Below, piece after piece: positions 1 to 11,500 of a DNA stretch of 64,000 nucleotides. The stretch is from Blastobasis lacticolella (Eukaryota; Arthropoda; Insecta; Lepidoptera; Blastobasidae): positions 30,625,708-30,689,707 of the forward strand of contig LR990039.1 of NCBI GenBank assembly GCA_905147135.1. The letters are read 5' to 3'. The position numbers and the translations under genes are program-made. Numbering within the stretch: position 1 is the stretch's first letter; every line of letters starts with the position of its first letter. Under the pieces are notes generated by a model. That model worked only from the letters and a program-made list of their open reading frames with translations, ran no database searches and was not told the DNA's origin.

Positions 1-880
1 TACATAATGTGTGTAGCGTAATTGATACGGCAAGTCGCAATTTTGTTACGAGTGCTGTTTGTTTACCACATAACACTAATTAGAATACATTGATTTAAAA
101 TCGTCTTCTATATTATACAGTCAATATAAGCCATTTTTAGTTCAATATTAAAGTTTTATAATCATTTATACTTAATACTGTAGTTTGTGGCCAATTTTGA
201 ACATAATTTCTTAGAGCTTTCGGGTTTAGCTTCAGTTTCGGCCGAAGGTTGTGGCGATAGCCGATTCATCGGCTTCGGTTTCGGCCAGAAATTGGTCGGA
301 CACCAAAGCAACCTATTATGAAATTACTTGTTTCCCTCTAATATGAAAAAATGTGAACGCAATTATATTAAGTTTAATATTGTTGAGCATTCTCCTTTAT
401 AACTTTTATCTATTTGCTGTATTAACTTTTGTTCTGTCTTTTATTTTAATAATAATTAGTTAGACTGTGAGGGCGCCGTAGGATCTCTTACGTCATCGAG
501 TACAAGGAAAATTCCTTTTCCAATCACCGATTATTATCAATTGATCCTTTAAGTTCTCCAAAAATGAAACCTTGAGCACTTCCAACATGATACATTTTCT
601 CTTTAAAGAAAATCCAATCTCCAGGGGGTTACTCGACAGTTACACATTCATGCCCCCATTGGGCCTTGTCTGGCCGCCATCTTTTTAGAATCTTGTGTAC
701 ATCCAGGTGAATGCAATATGTAGGGTCTTAAAAAGGTGTAGGTGTACTTAGGGTTGTTAGGATTCTTTACACAATTGTTTGAAGCAATTGTTTAATTCAG
801 TGCAACATACATTTATTTCTCAATTTTTATATTTACATGTTTATTGTATACATATAATTGTTTCGAGTATCGTGCTTTTT
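1..880. other. Anonymous AT-rich DNA with repeat remnants
   Basis: No coding signal. 230-300 holds TTCGGCC-rich simple sequence (CGGTTTCGGCC motifs) resembling degenerate repeats of moth genomes. 690-800 (GTAGGGTCTT...TTAGGGTTGTTAGGATTC) weakly resembles the tail of the module at 43-47 kb. Nothing else is recognisable. Confidence 0.3.
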
Positions 881-959
881 GATTTATTTTTGATTATTTT
901 TATTTCGATGTTTTTGGTTAGTATCTTTGCACAATATTTCATAGTTAAATAGAATTATT

Positions 960-1400
960 ATAACGTGCCGTCATTGGTTGAAATTCAACGGCTTCCAATT
1001 TCCGTTTAAATGTTGGTTATATAAACCCAGTCGAGAGACTGGGAGGGGCTTTTTTGCTCCAGACCAGACACAGAGTTAAGTATAAACTTGCATTGTATTA
1101 CTCTTCTTCAGTTCGGAACTTCTGCATTTTATAATTCGTGCACACAACTTTATTGTCCCCCTGAGCCCATGTTTATGTTTATATAAAGCCCTTCTCGTCT
1201 TAGAACTAAAAGATTGAGAATGGATCAACTTTTTTGCCTTAAACTTTCCAACCCAATTTGTGGAGCTCCTCATTGTTAAATGTCATAAGGTCAGGACGAT
1301 CGTTGTAATAAACAAAGCTGCTCTCAAAGAATTCATGAATCCTCGAGATTAAATTGGGGTAACTGAGGAACTGACCCATCACCTGAAACGTCGGTTAAGT
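960..1400 (+). promoter_or_regulatory. Possible solo-LTR or orphan promoter
   Basis: A TATA-like TTATATAAA at 1017-1025 is followed by a perfect 7-bp-stem hairpin, CCCAGTC-GAGA-GACTGGG (1026-1043), a T-rich start region, and AATAAA near 1307. TATA, downstream stem and poly(A) signal within 300 bp is how an LTR is organised, but I found no matching second LTR, primer-binding site or target duplication. It could equally be a fortuitous promoter-like sequence. Confidence 0.25.
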
Positions 1401-1868
1401 AGATTTTTTTCGTTTGGTGATTGTTTCATTTCGTATAATCAGTATGATTTGCGATACCATGTCGAGTTCTTAGTGATCTAGGAGTTATGTTTGAACAAAG
1501 TATGTTCTAAGTTCCGTAACATCAGTGTCACTGTCGACATCGGGTGACAAGAGGCACCCGATCCTTTTAGCTTTTAATTCAATTACTAGGTCTTAACTTC
1601 ATCTAGCCCTACTTAATGACTTTTGTCAGCGTAAACAGTGGAGATATCTATCATATCTGGGATCTCATAGCATTATAAATCTCCAAGATCCTCAATCTGT
1701 TTAGGCGTTGGCCTAGTTCCCTTCTTGACATGACCTCCCAACGGATGTTGCTTTGGTTCCTTAATGCCTGATCACTGGCCAATCTGCTTGTCCAATGGCT
1801 CTAGGTCGCTCATATAAAGGTGCCCCTAGTGCGGGAGAGATCCAACCATTGTTAAGACTAGATGAACA

Positions 1869-2233
1869 TCCTAATAATATTATGAATGCGAAAGTTTGTA
1901 AGGATGTTTGGATGTAGGTATGTTTGTTACTCCTTCATGCAAAACCTACTGAACGGATGCTGTTGTAGCTTATATCTTAGAATAACTTAGGCTATAATTC
2001 ATCCCGAAATTCAATGTAGTTCCCACGATATCAGGCTGTAACTCTTCGCAAAAACTGCTGAACGGATTTTGATGAAATCTGGCAGAAAAACACTTATATT
2101 TGTTTAGTCTTTTATCGCATTGATAGTGAACCTATGTTTACAAACTATAGTAGGAGTCAGTTTAAATAACGCGAAAAAAATGGAAGCTGCGTATTTCGAA
2201 GTCTACGCGGACGAAGTCGCGTGAAAGGGCTAG
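1869..2233 (+). mobile_element. Non-autonomous Helitron-like element
   Basis: It begins TC (TCCTAATAATATTATGAATGCG) and ends ACGCGGACGAAGTCGCG...GCTAG followed by T, matching the Helitron rule of 5' TC, 3' CTRR and insertion between A and T. The body contains two copies of the CTGAACGGAT motif common in lepidopteran Helitrons. No transposase is encoded. About 365 bp. Confidence 0.7.
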
Positions 2234-2829
2234 TGATTATTATTACTAGCTCTATAGGTTACATATTTTACTTTTCTCAGATCCACGACTGGAGAAATAA
2301 AAGGGTGCAAAATCATGTGCACGTTTCTTGGAACTTAGTTCCGTTTTGTACCTATAGAGGGGTACTTATATATTTAGTTATTATGTTGATTCCATAATAA
2401 GAGATGAACACGCGAAAGAAAATTACTGTATTTCTTATGGAAGCGTGCTGGAAACGATAAGAGAGATTGTATGAATAGGGCTTCTTTTTTAACGTCAAGG
2501 CTAACCTATATTGCTATATTCATCGTTTCGTCCTATGCTTGAAATCGAAATGATGAATTCTTAAACTTCGTTATAATACAATTATTATCATTGAGGGATT
2601 AGCTGTAGACTCTGTGCCAATAAACATGTAACATCCAAGACACGATTTACAAAGCGCTCCCTGTGGCCTGTTCTACCGCACCGCAAAAACCGTTGCTTTG
2701 ACTTTTTACGATGTTTTCTTATGCGCTTCCGTGTCTCATAGATGTGGCTAGTAGTTGGCTCTAACCGTGAATTCAAGAAGTTTATACATTTCTTGCTATA
2801 ATGTAGATTTTTTTATATTAGACAATACA

Positions 2830-2930
2830 GGAATTTACAGCCATCTCACCTGTTGGCAGGTGACGATGCGGCCGAAGATGGAGCATGCCCATCTTAAAAC
2901 AGTCTATTCACTCAATTATTTAATGTATTT
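2830..2930 (-). mobile_element. Fragment of a non-LTR retrotransposon 3' end
   Basis: On the minus strand a GAGTGAATAG start and a CAGGTGAGATGGC motif are shared with the LINE fragment at 63310-63400. The encoded residues resemble the VNRxLxDxHAPS ending of lepidopteran LINE polyproteins, with a stop inside. A degraded remnant only. Confidence 0.4.
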
Positions 2931-3109
2931 TCACATTAACTAATGTTAACTTATGTTATAAAATGAAAAGTAGAACTACAAAAGCTAGTTCAAATAACAA
3001 AGCCTGTAATTAGTAATGTCCGTAGTAAACTTGTTGTGTTGTAGGTAACATGTACCACGCTACCGATGGTGGAAGATCTACTTATATTACAATCTATTCA
3101 TGAAGATAT

Positions 3110-3210
3110 GCACAACATCACCCAAACCCAGAAATTATAGTCACGTGATGTTATGCAAATTATATACTGGGAATCAAACCGGGACTCTGCGTAGCACTTC
3201 TCAACATGTG
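3110..3210 (-). mobile_element. tRNA-derived SINE remnant
   Basis: On the minus strand CCCGGTTTGATTCCC is a Pol III B-box-like motif preceded by GCTACGCAGAGT, the same arrangement as the SINE head at 50180-50250. No acceptor stem can form, so it is not a tRNA gene. Confidence 0.4.
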
Positions 3211-3888
3211 TATCACAAATATTTCTTCTTGTTTTGACGGTTCGATAGTCGGCAACGATAGTATTCGAGTCTCCACGCGAACATGCAACCGTACATTCGT
3301 GTCCCAGCTACACAAATTTGCTCCTACTTATACCCGCTCATTAGCAATTGACAGCGAAATACTCGGTTCAGTACGTAGGCCTGTAAGGGGCTTATGAGGA
3401 TAATGGTTCGGGAACACTGGAAATGTCCATCAAAAGATGATAGCAGCCCCGTATGTAGTCAGTCATAGCGAACGGCCACTACACGCACTGGCAGCTTGTA
3501 ATATGGTGTACTTTATTATGGCTTTCCATTGGATACACTTGCTCCTGGCGACGATAAACCTCATACCGATGTAATGTTATTATTTTATTATTTTTATTCC
3601 TCCCTGCAGTTTTGCCGCGGGAGAGTCGTGGAGCGGAGCAATAGTCGGGCCGAGAGCCGTTAAAATGATGCATGGGTAATAATGCGTTGGACACGGCCGC
3701 GTAAGGTTTGCGGATCAAGATTCGATAGGCCACGATGATGCGTATTAGATAGTGTTTGACTATCTATAAAATACTCACTAGATACGCTTTAGCAAATTAT
3801 CAGAATAATTGTGCAAATATTAATATTTGTTAGTTTTTCGTACGTAATTCGTAAATGTGCAAGAGGTTTACAGGTTTTAGGTCGCCTG

Positions 3889-4301
3889 AATGAGGAGTTT
3901 TCCAGTAGGTATTGTCAATTGGTTTTGAAAAGCATCAATAGATGGCGCTCCTACAATCTTGGTAATTTTATTAAAATCTGTATGTTTTTGGCAGTGATAT
4001 CATGCAGCCATCTAATACTAAACCTAAAAATAAAATGTTTATTAATATAAACATAACTTTTAAAGGTTGAACGAAATGTACAAAGACATATTTTTAGGAA
4101 TAGGCACTATGTTCCATTTTATTACAACTTCTAAAATGGCTGAAAACTATTGATAAATACAATATTATCCAATACAACGTACCGTTTATATCCCCTCAGC
4201 TAAGAACCGTTTTCAAGCGATTATCAGTTACCAAAATTGTCGGGTCGCCATCTAGTGAGTGGTTACGAATGCTTTAGATACCTATTGGAAAACTCCTCAT
4301 T
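3889..4301. mobile_element. Foldback MITE with ~75-bp terminal inverted repeats
   Basis: The left end (AATGAGGAGTTTTCC... to TTGGTAA at about 3966) recurs inverted at 4230-4301, with ATAGATGGCG/CGCCATCTA within both arms. The roughly 260-bp centre is AT-rich and non-coding. No transposase remnant allows family assignment. The similarity of the arms is imperfect, so the copy is old. Confidence 0.6.
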
Positions 4302-5171
4302 AATTCATCTTGTGACACAGCAGAAGATCGGTTCTTTTTCAAAGAAGACAGGTATGTAGAGTTTCATAGAAGAACGAAGGCTTTCATAGAAGGCGTCAGA
4401 GGATATCATACACATGCTCATCCCGTGACAGTAGTTCATAGTTTGGACATACATGTGAACCCAACTCACATTTTAATAATCTACGGTGCTCTCACAATAA
4501 TCGCAGCATAGTAGTAATGGAGCATCAAGATTGTTAGTCGTAGATCAGTGCTTACACTTATCTGCGATCGCGGCATTTTATCGGCCACCTAGATGTAGAT
4601 GCAGCGAGCGAACGATTAAGGACCATCACGATTTTCCTTTTTTGCGTAGGAGCCGATTGTACAGTGTTTATTATGAGTTGGGCAACGAATATTATTATTA
4701 AACCCGCCGAGTGCATTTCACAAAAGCTCTTGAAAGATGCACGTGATGCGGCACGTACCTAAGCTGCGGGTAGGGTAAAACAGTTTCAAGCCATAAGTAT
4801 TTTATTACGTCGACTGCGAGAGAAGTGAAGCGAAGCGAGATTTAGCGAGTCCAGGGACCGAGATCATCCACCAGTAGATCCGTCTTGAGTTGAATATTTT
4901 AACATCAAACGTCAGCAGGAATTCAGCGACATTATTTACAAGGAAATTCTTAGCACACGGACGGCGGAACGAGGGCAACGTTTAAGTTCTAATTTCATTA
5001 TCTTTATTTATTCGATGTGATTTGTGATCTGTACGCATTTCTGCCATATCATTAAATGATCAGTGGAACTGATCCTGCATTGGCGACACCCAAAGAGTCG
5101 AAATTTTGTTAATCCTGTACTTACATTATTTCAGAAATAATAAGATAACAAGACAGGGTAATATATATATA

Positions 5172-5493
5172 TCTAATATATAAAATTCTCGTGTCACAGT
5201 TTTCGTTGCCATACTCCTCCAAAACGGCTTGACCGATTTTGATGAAATTTTTTGTGCTTATCCGGTATCTATGAGAATCGGCCAACATCTATTTTTCATC
5301 CCCCTAAATGTTAGGGGTAGTCCACCCCTAAATTTATTTTTTATTTTTTAGACAAAATTTTTAATTTCTATTTTTTTTAGATACAACATACAAAAATACA
5401 TACAATCCTCAATTTTCACCCTTCTACGATCAACCCTTATTTTTTAATAGCCAATTATTTATATGGCAAAACAACGTTTGCCGGGTCAGCTAG
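5172..5493 (+). mobile_element. Non-autonomous Helitron-like element
   Basis: It starts TCTAATATATAAAATTCTCG after an (AT)n run and ends CAACGTTTGCCGGGTCAGCTAG before T, which fits TC...CTRR termini between A and T. Internal motifs (CTCCAAAACGGCTTGACCG, GGGGTAGTCCACCCC) recur widely in lepidopteran Helitrons. An AACGTT palindrome sits just inside the 3' end where the usual hairpin lies. 322 bp and non-coding. Confidence 0.72.
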
Positions 5494-5689
5494 TATATAG
5501 CATATAAATAAAAATAGTCTACAGTCGATAAAGAAAAACAATAAAAAAAATATAAGAAACAATAAACTGTAAAGTGTATAAAAAGAGCAAACGAGTTTAA
5601 GTAGAAGTACGCGCCATGATTAAATTGTTATCCAAAACTAGAGCCGAAATACTGTATTACTTTAGAGACAAGGCTATGTCTTTTCTAGA

Positions 5690-6440
5690 ATTTAGATATT
5701 TTAGTTTTATTTAAACTAATCATTGTAAAATGGTGATTCTACTTTAATGTTACATTTTACTTTGGTTATAGCAGCATTTTCAACATATTAGCCATATATA
5801 TTTTTCTCCTTCTACACTTTTACCCCTCTAAAGGGTTAGGGTTCTTTCTCATGCTTTAACCCCTCTAAAGGGTTAGGGTTGTTCCTATACTTTAATTCGT
5901 ATAAAGGGTTAGGGTTGTCCCTATACTTTAACCCCTTTGTACTATTCCGTTCATAAAGTATTAAATAAATAAATAAACCCCTCTAAAGGGTCAAGGTTAA
6001 TTTCTAATCTCTCAAAGTGATATAGGAATTACAGGGAGCGGCTAACAACTCCTTAAATATGCCATTGTTTTAACTGCCTGACAAAGTTTAAAAACCTCAC
6101 TTGGACATGAGTAACAAAAAAAAATGTTTATAGTTTCAAATAATTTTTTCCCGGGTTTTTGAGGTAATGTACCCTACATTACCTCAAAAACCCGGGAAAA
6201 AATTATTTGAAACTTTAAACATTTTTTTTAGGCTTGCCCTGATGAATAGTTATATGTATACTTACGGATATTAGGATTCCTTTACAAACAACTGTTTAGC
6301 TCGTAGAAACATTTATTTAAACTTTTAAAGTAATAGTTTTTATGGTTTTGTTGTTATTTCCTTGGGTTTGGCTTTCAGGCTTCAATGGCTACAGGCCAAA
6401 TCATAATATTATGTTTTGAAAAGGGAGGATTCTATGTTTA
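5690..6440 (-). repeat. Distant copy of the 43-47 kb repeat module, with minisatellite
   Basis: This stretch parallels the loop and right arm at 44115-44690. Shared landmarks are TTACTTTGGTTATAGCAG, repeats of CCCCTCTAAAGGGTTAGGGTT at about 37-bp spacing (5822-5980), GTGATATAGGAATTACAGGGAGCGGC, then a poly-A/CCCGGG segment. On the minus strand there follow CCGTAAGTATA (donor-like) and CATTGAAGCCTGAAAGCC. Divergence is considerable. No protein can be read. Confidence 0.55.
6117..6229. repeat. Near-perfect palindrome, 55-bp arms, 3-nt loop
   Basis: The left arm 6117-6171 and right arm 6175-6229 are reverse complements with a single mismatch (TTTATAGTTTC against TTTAAAGTTTC). They are separated by CCC at 6172-6174 and contain CCCGGG in each arm. 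It would extrude as a cruciform or transcribe as a stable hairpin. Confidence 0.95.
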
Positions 6441-6917
6441 TTTGGATGGCGACCATTATTCTAAATGGTCTACGAATTATTTATAACTTGACGTACCTTT
6501 TTATTTTGTTAATTTGTTTCCTTTTGGCCTTGGAGACGTTTTTTTCTATATATTGTTTATAATAACTATACGTATTTTTATACGTATTGTTTTGAAGTTG
6601 TCAAGCAGTAACGAACCATAGATCGATGCCATGATGGCGAAGATTTTATTCCTAATTGCTGGCCACGAAAGAGACGGTGGCTGTGATAAATTTGAAATTT
6701 ATTGACGGCTAGAGAATGAATTTCAGTCTGAAGTTTGGAAGCGAAAATAGATGTAGGATTTTTATGCTATTTGACGAAAAGGAATGTTATTGAAAAAAGA
6801 ACCAGTATTATTGCTCAGCAGAAGCTCTTTTCTCAAACTAAATATAATAATGACCGGTCCAAAAATGCACAAGTTTGCATCTATAATTTGAAATTTTCAA
6901 TCTGTGAAAGTGAACCC

Positions 6918-7045
6918 TGATCCTGTCAGGAATAAGGTTACGTGGAATAGACTCTTCCCTGTGATCCTGTAAGGAATAAGGTTACGTGGAATAGACTCTT
7001 CCCTGTGATCCTGTAAGGAATAAAGTTAGTGCAATATACTCTTTT
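6918..7045. repeat. 44-bp tandem repeat, ~2.7 copies
   Basis: TGATCCTGT(A/C)AGGAATAAGGTTACGTGG starts at 6918, 6962 and 7006. The first two units are almost identical; the third decays after 25 bp. Non-coding. Confidence 0.9.
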
Positions 7046-8457
7046 AAGAACTTTGGGCTTTACCTATTTTTACTTTTATTAATTTGTTGTAAGTTTTCCG
7101 GACTGAAATATATATAACCCATTACCCGGAATCTTCGTGTTTCTTTCTTTATTAAATGAACCAGGCACTGTACGTGGGGCAGTGTTACGTTACACGATAT
7201 ATATTCTTTATGATTATCTCGTGGCATAGTTCTGTTCTCCAGTCATTTTTTATGTCATATGGTAAACAAACAGGAATGTATGTGGTTATTATCTATCATA
7301 CTGTTATTTTCGACTTTATTAAAATATTTTAGTTAGTTGCAGTGACGTGTTTCAATTACGTGTCTGGAAATAACCCTTACTCAACGTTTGACATGAAGTC
7401 AACCGTTCGAAGGACGCGAGGCAAACTTGTTTCCCGAGCTAAAACATCAAAATATATTAAACCACAATGGAACCGATCTTTGGATGATCGATGGCCAGTA
7501 TGACGACGCATTGGACCGCAATGACATGCCTATAAATAAGTGTTGCTAACAATTTCATAGGCCGCCTGTACCTTTCCTTTTTTACTGCGTCGTGAATGTA
7601 TGAAATATTACCTATTTCTGTCGGTCGCCGACACGAGCGCGCCCGAGCCGCTCGGGTAATGTCGTGCTGTGGAGATATGCCGCCATTGTCGTAACCACAA
7701 ACAGGCCGAAGGTAGACGAGACGGGCGGCTTTGCACTCCACAATTACGCCACGACCCGACACGACAAATTAACCTGCCTGCCAAGTTAAATGTCTGAGTA
7801 TAAAAAGTAACTGAGCAAATTGCACTAAATCGATCTACACTATCCTTATTCCTAAAAACCGTAAGATCGACGTAGACTATCCACTTCCTCACCATAAGGA
7901 ACTTCTCTGGATTGTGGTGGCGGTTCAGTGATAACTTTCTTGCATGGCTTGACTCGCTTGGACTGGAGTTGCGTACAGTAACGATGCAAGTGCATTTGGT
8001 CTTGTGTTTGTGAAGGCGATGGTCTATACAAATGTTTTCAGACATGTCGAAATTAAGATATATTTTTGCTACGCCTTTAACATATTGCATTCTATTCATT
8101 ATTAGCCACTGTCAAATAACTATTAGGTACTTGTTTCTCCTTTACAAATTATCAAACTTTTGGCTAGCATCTCAAAGTCATTGATGTCCGTGTATTTCAT
8201 TCATTTTACATGCTAGGGTTTTTTATTGTTAACATTGAATTTTTTGAAAATATCTCTTTCGCACTCTGTAGTTGAGTTTGATTGATGTTTTTGGGCTTTT
8301 GTACATAGAATACATGTGTTTTACATAAATGCCCCTCCACCTATGATATTAAATATATGAAGTGACCTATCATACAAAATGAATGATATTATTATTTTAT
8401 ATTCATTATACCTCAAATGGTGTACTCCAGTTTTTCTAGTCGCTGTGAAGGATCTAA

Positions 8458-8540
8458 CACATACACACACTCACATACATATATACACAAATACACGCAC
8501 AGAGAGACACACACATATACACAAGCACACACATATAGAG
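8458..8540. repeat. Imperfect CA/TA microsatellite
   Basis: A run of ACACACAT/ATACACA units interrupted by GAGAGA. The open frame through it (8379-8591) results from simple sequence. Confidence 0.9.
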
Positions 8541-8849
8541 TCAGTGGGAGAAAGGCAAATATATGGGCTCATATATCTTTATGAAACCTAAACAGCCAAA
8601 GCCACACACTTGCTAGTCTACATAAGTCCGTGTTGGCTTTGCACTACAAGTGGTTGATGCAATAAATCTCTCAGCTGGACACCCCAATTTGTATGAAAAC
8701 ACGTACTTCAGCCGTCACTGCTCCGGCGAACAACTCTCTCGTACCTTTTTCAAAAACAAACTTATATGGATACGCAATAATTTGATGGAATATATCCTAA
8801 CAAGATCGTATACCCCTTTTCCCAGGAAGATGCCAATTGTACTTTTATA

Positions 8850-8990
8850 TATTCCACTAAGGTGGCAAAGCTTACGGCCTCCCTGATGGTAAGCAGTCAC
8901 CGCAGTATGCACGTTCGCAATACCAAGTGACAAACGAACAGAGAGCCAACCTGATAGTAAGTAGCAACTGTTGCCTATAACATCTACAAT
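8850..8990 (+). mobile_element. LINE 3'-end-like debris
   Basis: The motifs GCCTCCCTGATGGTAAGCAGTCACCGC and CAACTGTTGCCTATAACATC correspond to the GATGGTAAGCAGTCACCGCC...CACCTGCAACACCAG string scattered through moth genomes as LINE 3' remnants. Related pieces lie at 15790-15870 and, on the minus strand, 24010-24150. Confidence 0.45.
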
Positions 8991-8999
8991 TCATTCATT

Positions 9000-11350
9000 T
9001 AGGTTGCAGGTATCAAAATTTACCTACTGTATACTATAGTCATTAGGGTTATCATACTGCTAGATGGTTTGATACTCTTAATTTTAAACCGCAGTTTTGT
9101 TATTAGCATTGCAACTTTAAATTGTATTGTTACAACTAAATTTCATTGCTGTAAAACTGTACGGAAATGAATGAATACGTAATGAAAATCCGACTAAAAA
9201 CCGTCCAGTCCCACTTCCGGGCCATATTGCACACAGATAAACAGACAACTAAATGCAGCCAGGATATTGTGATGTGGGTGAAGTTAAGTGCCGCTTAATT
9301 TATTTTATTACTTCTTTAAAGACGCGTACCGGCTCACGACACAGGCTTGTTTTTATTACGCCAAGAAGTCGTGGCTGTAATCGGGTCGTAAACTGCAAAC
9401 GCTCTTTATAACTTTTAGTACAACTGTCAAGTAGATTATTGGATGTTATTTATGGTCTGGAAACGCATTAATAATATATGTAGGCAATTAAATTGGAAAG
9501 TTGGCGTTCAATGTTAATTAATTTGTGCGTGAATGAGTAAAATTTTGAATTTGTTTTAAGATACTTAAAGGAAGTTAGGGTTCGCGAAATAAAATTAAAA
9601 CCTACCCTAGGTACCAGTACTTAGGGAAACGTGTCGATGTTAATAATTCTTATTTCGATGAGTATTTCACAAAGCTGCGTCTTAAAGTGTTGGTAGGCAT
9701 ATGTTTGTAATTATAAAGAATAAGAATTATTAGATGTAACTCACTTACTATCCTGACAGTCACCTATATCATTCCATTTCGAAAAAAATCTTGGCCTTCT
9801 ACTTCTTCCTGATCTTTCTCATCAAGTCATCGAATGTCTTTTGAATCTACGTAGGTATGCTCCCAATGCAAATATTACAATACAACGACATTGTCTGCTG
9901 TGTTTTCCAGGTAATGAGTCCTAATATCCTGAGAGGTTATTGCGTCATCATTTAGAGTCTAGCATTGAAGCTGGCCAGGCCTTCAAATAATTTCATATGT
10001 AATTCTTGCGACCCCCGCTTGGTATCTATTTACTTCTTTCCATGCTTCATTAGGCTTTGTTTGTCTAGGAGAATCCTTCTTCAATTGTCTTATCGCCCCC
10101 AATAAGCGAGCACGTCTTCTTTCATGACAGTTGTCACCCTCTCAAAGGGTTTCTAGGAAAAGGATCTGCGCTAGCAGATCCTGTATAAAAAATTAAAACT
10201 AAAATAGGACACAAATATAAACTATTATTAGTAGAATTACTTTGCTAATACCACTTCGCTACCGAGGCCACAGAGCAGACCTTTAGTAACGGGCGCCGGG
10301 CGCCAACCGCTACCCACGCGTCGCCCTTGACGTACCTACTCTTGCGCATGCTGACTAGGTAACTACAATCTAGGCGCGGCGGAGGTACCATCAATATCAG
10401 TGCAAACTACAACAGTTATAGTTCGTGCCAAATGGTTTGGTAATAGCGTGCGTTGACCTCTCTCATGACAAACTTATAAAAACGGTTATAAACTGTTCTA
10501 TTCCATTAAATTGTAAGGAATACGTCTATTTAAATCATTTTAGCTATCGTTATGATCACTTAAATTCTATTCTATAATATTCCATTATATTCTTAAAAAT
10601 TAGAACTATTTCCAATCCCCTTGGCATGAACTACGCTTAACTCAGACTTCTCTTGAGTGGCAGACGCTAAATGTTAACCACTAGGCTCGTCAAAATGTTC
10701 GTCGCCTTTGCACCCCAATTTAATGAACCCGGTATCCTGGGAAATCAGCAACGAAAGTTTAAGCTCTCCCGTTCGCATGGTTGTGGACAATGCATTTGGC
10801 ATGTCAGCGTGATTTCGAGTACAAATCCTACTTAGGGCATCACATGTATAAAGCATCAAAATTAGCCAGATCTATTTTAGTTTTGTTGTTTGTTGCGATA
10901 AAAATTTCTGTTAGTTGTTGTTACATTGTTTATAACGTTCAGATTGTTTTTGTGAACAAAGTTTGTAATGAAATAGCCAGATAGGCAATCAAACATTGTT
11001 GAGCTGCATTGGTAATCGAATGACTGCTACTGGGGCGTTTCACTGCTTGTCCTTTACATTTGATGTACTTGTTGTAGGGGAATCTATTTGTTGCTTACTT
11101 TCTCGAGGTTCAGAATCCACCTTTGCTTCCGATTAAGAAATATCAGGGTAGGTAGTGTAGTGTGGCCGTAGCAAATGCGGTAAACAAGATTGCCTTTCCT
11201 TGCGAACAGCCTGATTTCAATTGGTTACCGTAGTCTATAGACGTTTACAATATCCGGTGATAGCGTGTTGCCGACCACGCACAAACCTTTCGCAAAATAA
11301 ACCGTAAATTGTTTCATGATGTATTTTGTAAATGTTTACTTTTGTGTGGC
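9000..11350. other. Anonymous intergenic DNA
   Basis: No gene or clear element. 10161-10182 is a small perfect hairpin (AGGATCTGC-GCTA-GCAGATCCT). 10260-10400 is a local GC-rich island (GGGCGCCGGGCGCC) that could mark a promoter, but no initiator, TATA or exon can be tied to it. Confidence 0.3.
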
Positions 11351-11359
11351 ACATTACGC

Positions 11360-11500
11360 TTCATCATATCAGCCGAAAGATGCCCACTGCTGGGCATAGG
11401 CCTCCCCCAGAAATCTCCACAAAGGCCGGTCTTTCAAGGGTGGTGCTTTCCGCATCCAGCTGATACCTGCGACCTTTACCAGGTCATTTACATTACGCTT
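11360..11500 (+). mobile_element. LINE-derived repeat (CCACTGCTGGGCATAGGCCTCCCC family)
   Basis: TCATATCAGCCGAAAGATGCCCACTGCTGGGCATAGGCCTCCCCCAGA...CGACCTTTACCAGGTC is a well-known interspersed repeat of lepidopteran genomes, generally taken as an RTE-type LINE 3' segment. Non-coding here. Confidence 0.55.

Noticed and set aside
5822..5980. GGGTTAGGG strings as interstitial telomeric repeats (also 44230-44355)
   Set aside because: The strings sit once per ~37-bp unit (CCCCTCTAAAGGGTTAGGGTT...) and are not tandem TTAGG. They are minisatellite units of the dispersed module.
7457..8099. Overlapping minus-strand open frames (101 and 163 residues)
   Set aside because: No domain, no splice-compatible neighbours, and two overlapping frames of unrelated composition through a CpG-rich patch. 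Chance frames are the simplest reading.
8379..8591. 70-residue plus-strand frame rich in His/Thr
   Set aside because: It is a translation of the CA/TA microsatellite.
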